A DNA stretch of 64,000 nt from positions 6,975,129-7,039,128 of the forward strand of contig JAEMBT020000007.1 of NCBI GenBank assembly GCA_018873245.2. Direction: 5' to 3'. The notes below the pieces were generated by a model. It had not been told where the DNA came from. It searched no databases and saw only the letters and a list, made by a program, of their open reading frames with translations. The position numbers and the translations under genes are program-made. This DNA is from Archegozetes longisetosus (taxonomy: Eukaryota; Arthropoda; Arachnida; Sarcoptiformes; Trhypochthoniidae). Below are positions 61,262 through 64,000 of the stretch, piece after piece (within the stretch, counting starts at the first letter, position 1; every line of letters starts with the position of its first letter).

Positions 61262-63878
61262 ACTAATGGAGATTTACCTAACTTTAAAATATGATGTCTT
61301 GTAAGAAATATTACTATGTATTAAGATAACTTATCATTCAGTGCATAAATTTTTAAAATAGCTGGTTAATAAATCTTATGAGTACTTCTTATGATAAATG
61401 TTATACATTTTTATAAACCAATATCGATTGTCTGACTGGATATTAGGAATTTTTAATATATATATTATAAAGGATTTATTATCGATTGAGTTTAAAAGAA
61501 TGGTATTGAAAAGTTACGCTTTTACATGTTTAAATTATATAACTTACTATTTATAACCTGATGAATAATAAACTTTTTCTATTATTCTCTCCGATCAAAT
61601 TGAATTTTTTAAATTGAAATTTTTAAATTGAATTTTTAAATTGAATTTTTAAATTAAGTTATTTAAAGCTTATTCGTAAACATCTGTCCAAAGTCTACCT
61701 AACTTAAAGAATGCTGAATTGCTACCAAGATAGAAGATTTGAATTGACATTGACGACAGTTATTTTATCATAGTTAGTAGTAATTATAGCTATTTATTAT
61801 ATGATTTGCATAGAATACTAGTGTTGAGCTATTCATTTATTTACAAGTACTAGCTATTCTCAAATATAAATTATATGCTTTAATGTAATAAGTTATCTTA
61901 GTCTCATTTCAAATCATAACTTTTAATGACTCTATTTATTTTGGGAATCCAAAGATAAGGCTCGGTTGCAAAAAATGAGCCTTCAGATAAATTTGATAGC
62001 TAAACTAGAGCTTTAAAAAAATCAGATTGAGAAAAATTTATAAAAAAAGGTAAATAAGTCAAGATAGTTTACAAATGAGTTCAGTTTAGTGAGAAGTGTG
62101 CATTTGTGAGAGTTATAGAGTAGCGATAATTGCAGTGTAAAAAGTTTTACTCTAAACAATGCCAAAGCATCTAATTGTTTATTCGGTACCACAAAGTACT
62201 ACAATATAGCTACACTTCGACCTATTTTATGGATAGCTTGTTGTTAACTTTGACTCTTTCCGTTAATTAAAGTACATTCCATAGGTGGATGACACTATCG
62301 CTTACTTTTAATCAAATAGCTATTTTATTTTAAATTGCTAGTTTTGTATTAGTTGTGAGTGGTTTGTGTTTCCTTTCAACCATCCCATACTTCCTATCGC
62401 ATAAATTCTTTTTCAAACTAATTTAGCTTTAGTTTTAGCTTTTCACAAACAAAAAACTCATTCAATAGCGACGTCAGTGACGAAGTTCAGTAGAAATCCT
62501 TCCTTTCAATTGATATATTATAAGAGATAGAAAACAAAATTAGTGTAATATTCAATTAAGCGAGAAGTGAAACTTTATAAATAGGGAGCATTAAAAAGAA
62601 ATCGCAGTTCTGGTGGAAAAGAAAACTCGTTCACCCGTTGCCCTACTTATCAAGTTGTTTATTGTGCTCTAAAGTCATTATTAATATTGTATTGCCTTTC
62701 ATAACAACCAGTCAGTTTCTAACCTGATGGCTTTTATTATGTTATTTTTTTAATAACTCTTTCACGTCTTTTCAACACTCGCCACAGACTGGATTAAAGT
62801 AAGTCTTATTTAGTTTTTATAATTCTTACTAAAATTATCAAATTACCAATTTCTCACTAATATTTATGGATTTGTCATCATTTCAAACACATTAACGTCT
62901 AGTTTTAAACTTGATTCGCGTTCAAATTCAAGTCATATTTGCTTAATAAACATTTTGGGTCAGCATCTAATTTATTAACACTGAAGGTCTAATTTGAAGT
63001 TTTTGTTATTCAAATTTGAATCAATTTGAATACACCTTATGGTAATTTGTGATAACTTTCCTCAATATATCGAAGGTTTATAGTGATTACAGCTAGTCTT
63101 TAAGCAATCTTTTTATTATTCTCAACTTTTTCCAACTCTCTTAAGTCAAATGATTTCAATGAAGTGCCTTTAAGCTATTGGTTCGTTACATAATTCAATG
63201 CCAATTAAAACGCTCGAAAATGGGCGAAACTCTTATCCTCGCATATATCTGATTGTATTGTTTAATATAAATTGATTGGATATCTTATGTAAGTCGTTTT
63301 AATAGCTAAACAACAATTTAAATTATTGAGTCAGAACCTGATTTCCATTTCACACGTCACGTCGAATATACGTCATCTATTAACGCCATTCAATACCTTT
63401 TTGACACAGATAATCGCATTAAACGGAATGATGTTGCGATTGAAAGTGAAACAATAAAAAGTGCCAAATACTAGTTGACATACAGTACAGTTTAGCTAAA
63501 ATATGGCCCATGCGCAAAAGCAGTTAGTTTATTAAAGCGATGCAATACTAAGGTAGCTTTAGCTCAGATTCGAGTCTGCATTGAAGTAAAGGTCGTTTGA
63601 ACGTGTATTTATTATCTCAATATCTCTACATTTTATAGAGATACATGACAAATAAATATTTTTATACTCATTTCAGTCACATTTCTCTCTGAGCACTAAA
63701 TCGCTTCAGTCAGTTCTCGTCAGAAAAATAAATAAAAAACTAATAAAATTGACGACTAATTGTGATTTAATTTTGTTTAATAGACAAAGTTTTCACTTGT
63801 ATTAATTGGTTGCAAGTTTTCAATCAAATCAGTTAATGGTTCAATAAGTATTGCGATTCAATTCACGTATTGGTAATC
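61262..63878. other. intergenic, no gene seen
   Basis: Begins with the HD-PTP 3' UTR (AATAAA at 61368-61373) and ends with the promoter of the gene at 63879. A 13-14 base repeat lies at 61597-61656. Arthropod-initiator-like tcagtc strings occur at 63673 and 63706. Nothing coding is seen. Confidence 0.55.
61597..61656. repeat. tandem repeat, unit aaattgaattttt
   Basis: Four to five copies of a 13-14 base AT-rich unit in the 3' flank of HD-PTP. Directly visible. Confidence 0.8.
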
Positions 63879-64000
63879 ATGTGTCCGGTCGTATTCTTGG
63901 CTCTTATATTGTCACTACTTCTGTTAGTTCTTGAGTTGAGCGCTGCTTTAAGTGTCACTTTCAAACCATCAGAAGTGAAACAACTGAAAGAATCGGAAAG
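63879..64000 (+). CDS. start of a secreted or membrane protein, cut by window edge
   Basis: ATG at 63879 opens 40 codons that run off the window in frame. Residues 5-22 (VFLALILSLLLLVLELSA) are a strong signal peptide or first membrane helix. They are followed by LSVTFKPSEVKQLKESE, which resembles the start of an extracellular beta-type domain, as seen before the membrane part of some SLC10-like transporters. That resemblance is weak and no family is named. The ATG is the first in a region after initiator-like sequences. Confidence 0.55.
   Translation, partial: MCPVVFLALILSLLLLVLELSAALSVTFKPSEVKQLKESE

Overview
This is eukaryotic, AT-rich, animal DNA. Every recognisable gene is split by GT-AG introns, most of them only 57-85 bases long. 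Neural cadherin has the arthropod type of gene structure, with paired alternative exons like those of fly CadN. Protein resemblances (recalled from memory, not searched) are animal-wide. A small-genome arthropod, most likely a mite, fits best, but the species is an inference. No viral genes, autonomous transposons, rRNA, tRNA or CRISPR were seen. All exon joins below were built by hand from splice signals and checked for reading phase.

Layout. 1-5.9 kb: no gene seen; one short pogo-like repeat and simple repeats. 6.2-10.7 kb (+): UBE2QL1-like ubiquitin-conjugating enzyme, 5 exons. 11.9-14.2 kb (-): CLPTM1L, 7 exons. 14.7-15.7 kb (+): unrecognised 347-residue protein. 16.3-19.8 kb (-): ZFP64-like protein with 11 zinc fingers, 9 exons; JTB lies inside its first intron on the same strand. 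20.8-26.0 kb (-): SLC38A7/8-like amino-acid transporter, 13 exons, with the whole SHQ1 gene (+) inside its third intron. 26.0-34.2 kb: long stretch without a visible gene. 34.2-51.1 kb (+): neural cadherin, with a 5.7 kb first intron, two pairs of alternative exons and one apparent single-base frameshift. 51.1-53.8 kb: mostly non-coding, ending in a possible 65-codon gene (-) that starts 33 bases from PIGT. 53.8-55.8 kb (+): PIGT. 55.9-57.0 kb (-): PQBP1. 57.3-61.3 kb (+): HD-PTP/myopic homologue with no phosphatase domain. 63.9 kb to the end (+): first codons of a secreted or membrane protein cut by the window edge.

Most genes are housekeeping: GPI-anchor biosynthesis (CLPTM1L, PIGT), snoRNP assembly (SHQ1), splicing (PQBP1), ESCRT sorting (HD-PTP), ubiquitin (UBE2QL1) and transport (SLC38). 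They are packed closely: divergent pairs CLPTM1L/hypothetical and PQBP1/HD-PTP, convergent PIGT/PQBP1, and two nested genes. Neural cadherin is the exception, with about 8 kb of empty DNA upstream and a long first intron, as expected for a developmentally regulated gene. I found no wholly new multi-gene system. The strongest leads are the phosphatase-less HD-PTP, the nested genes, the cadherin exon choices and the three-copy short element family.
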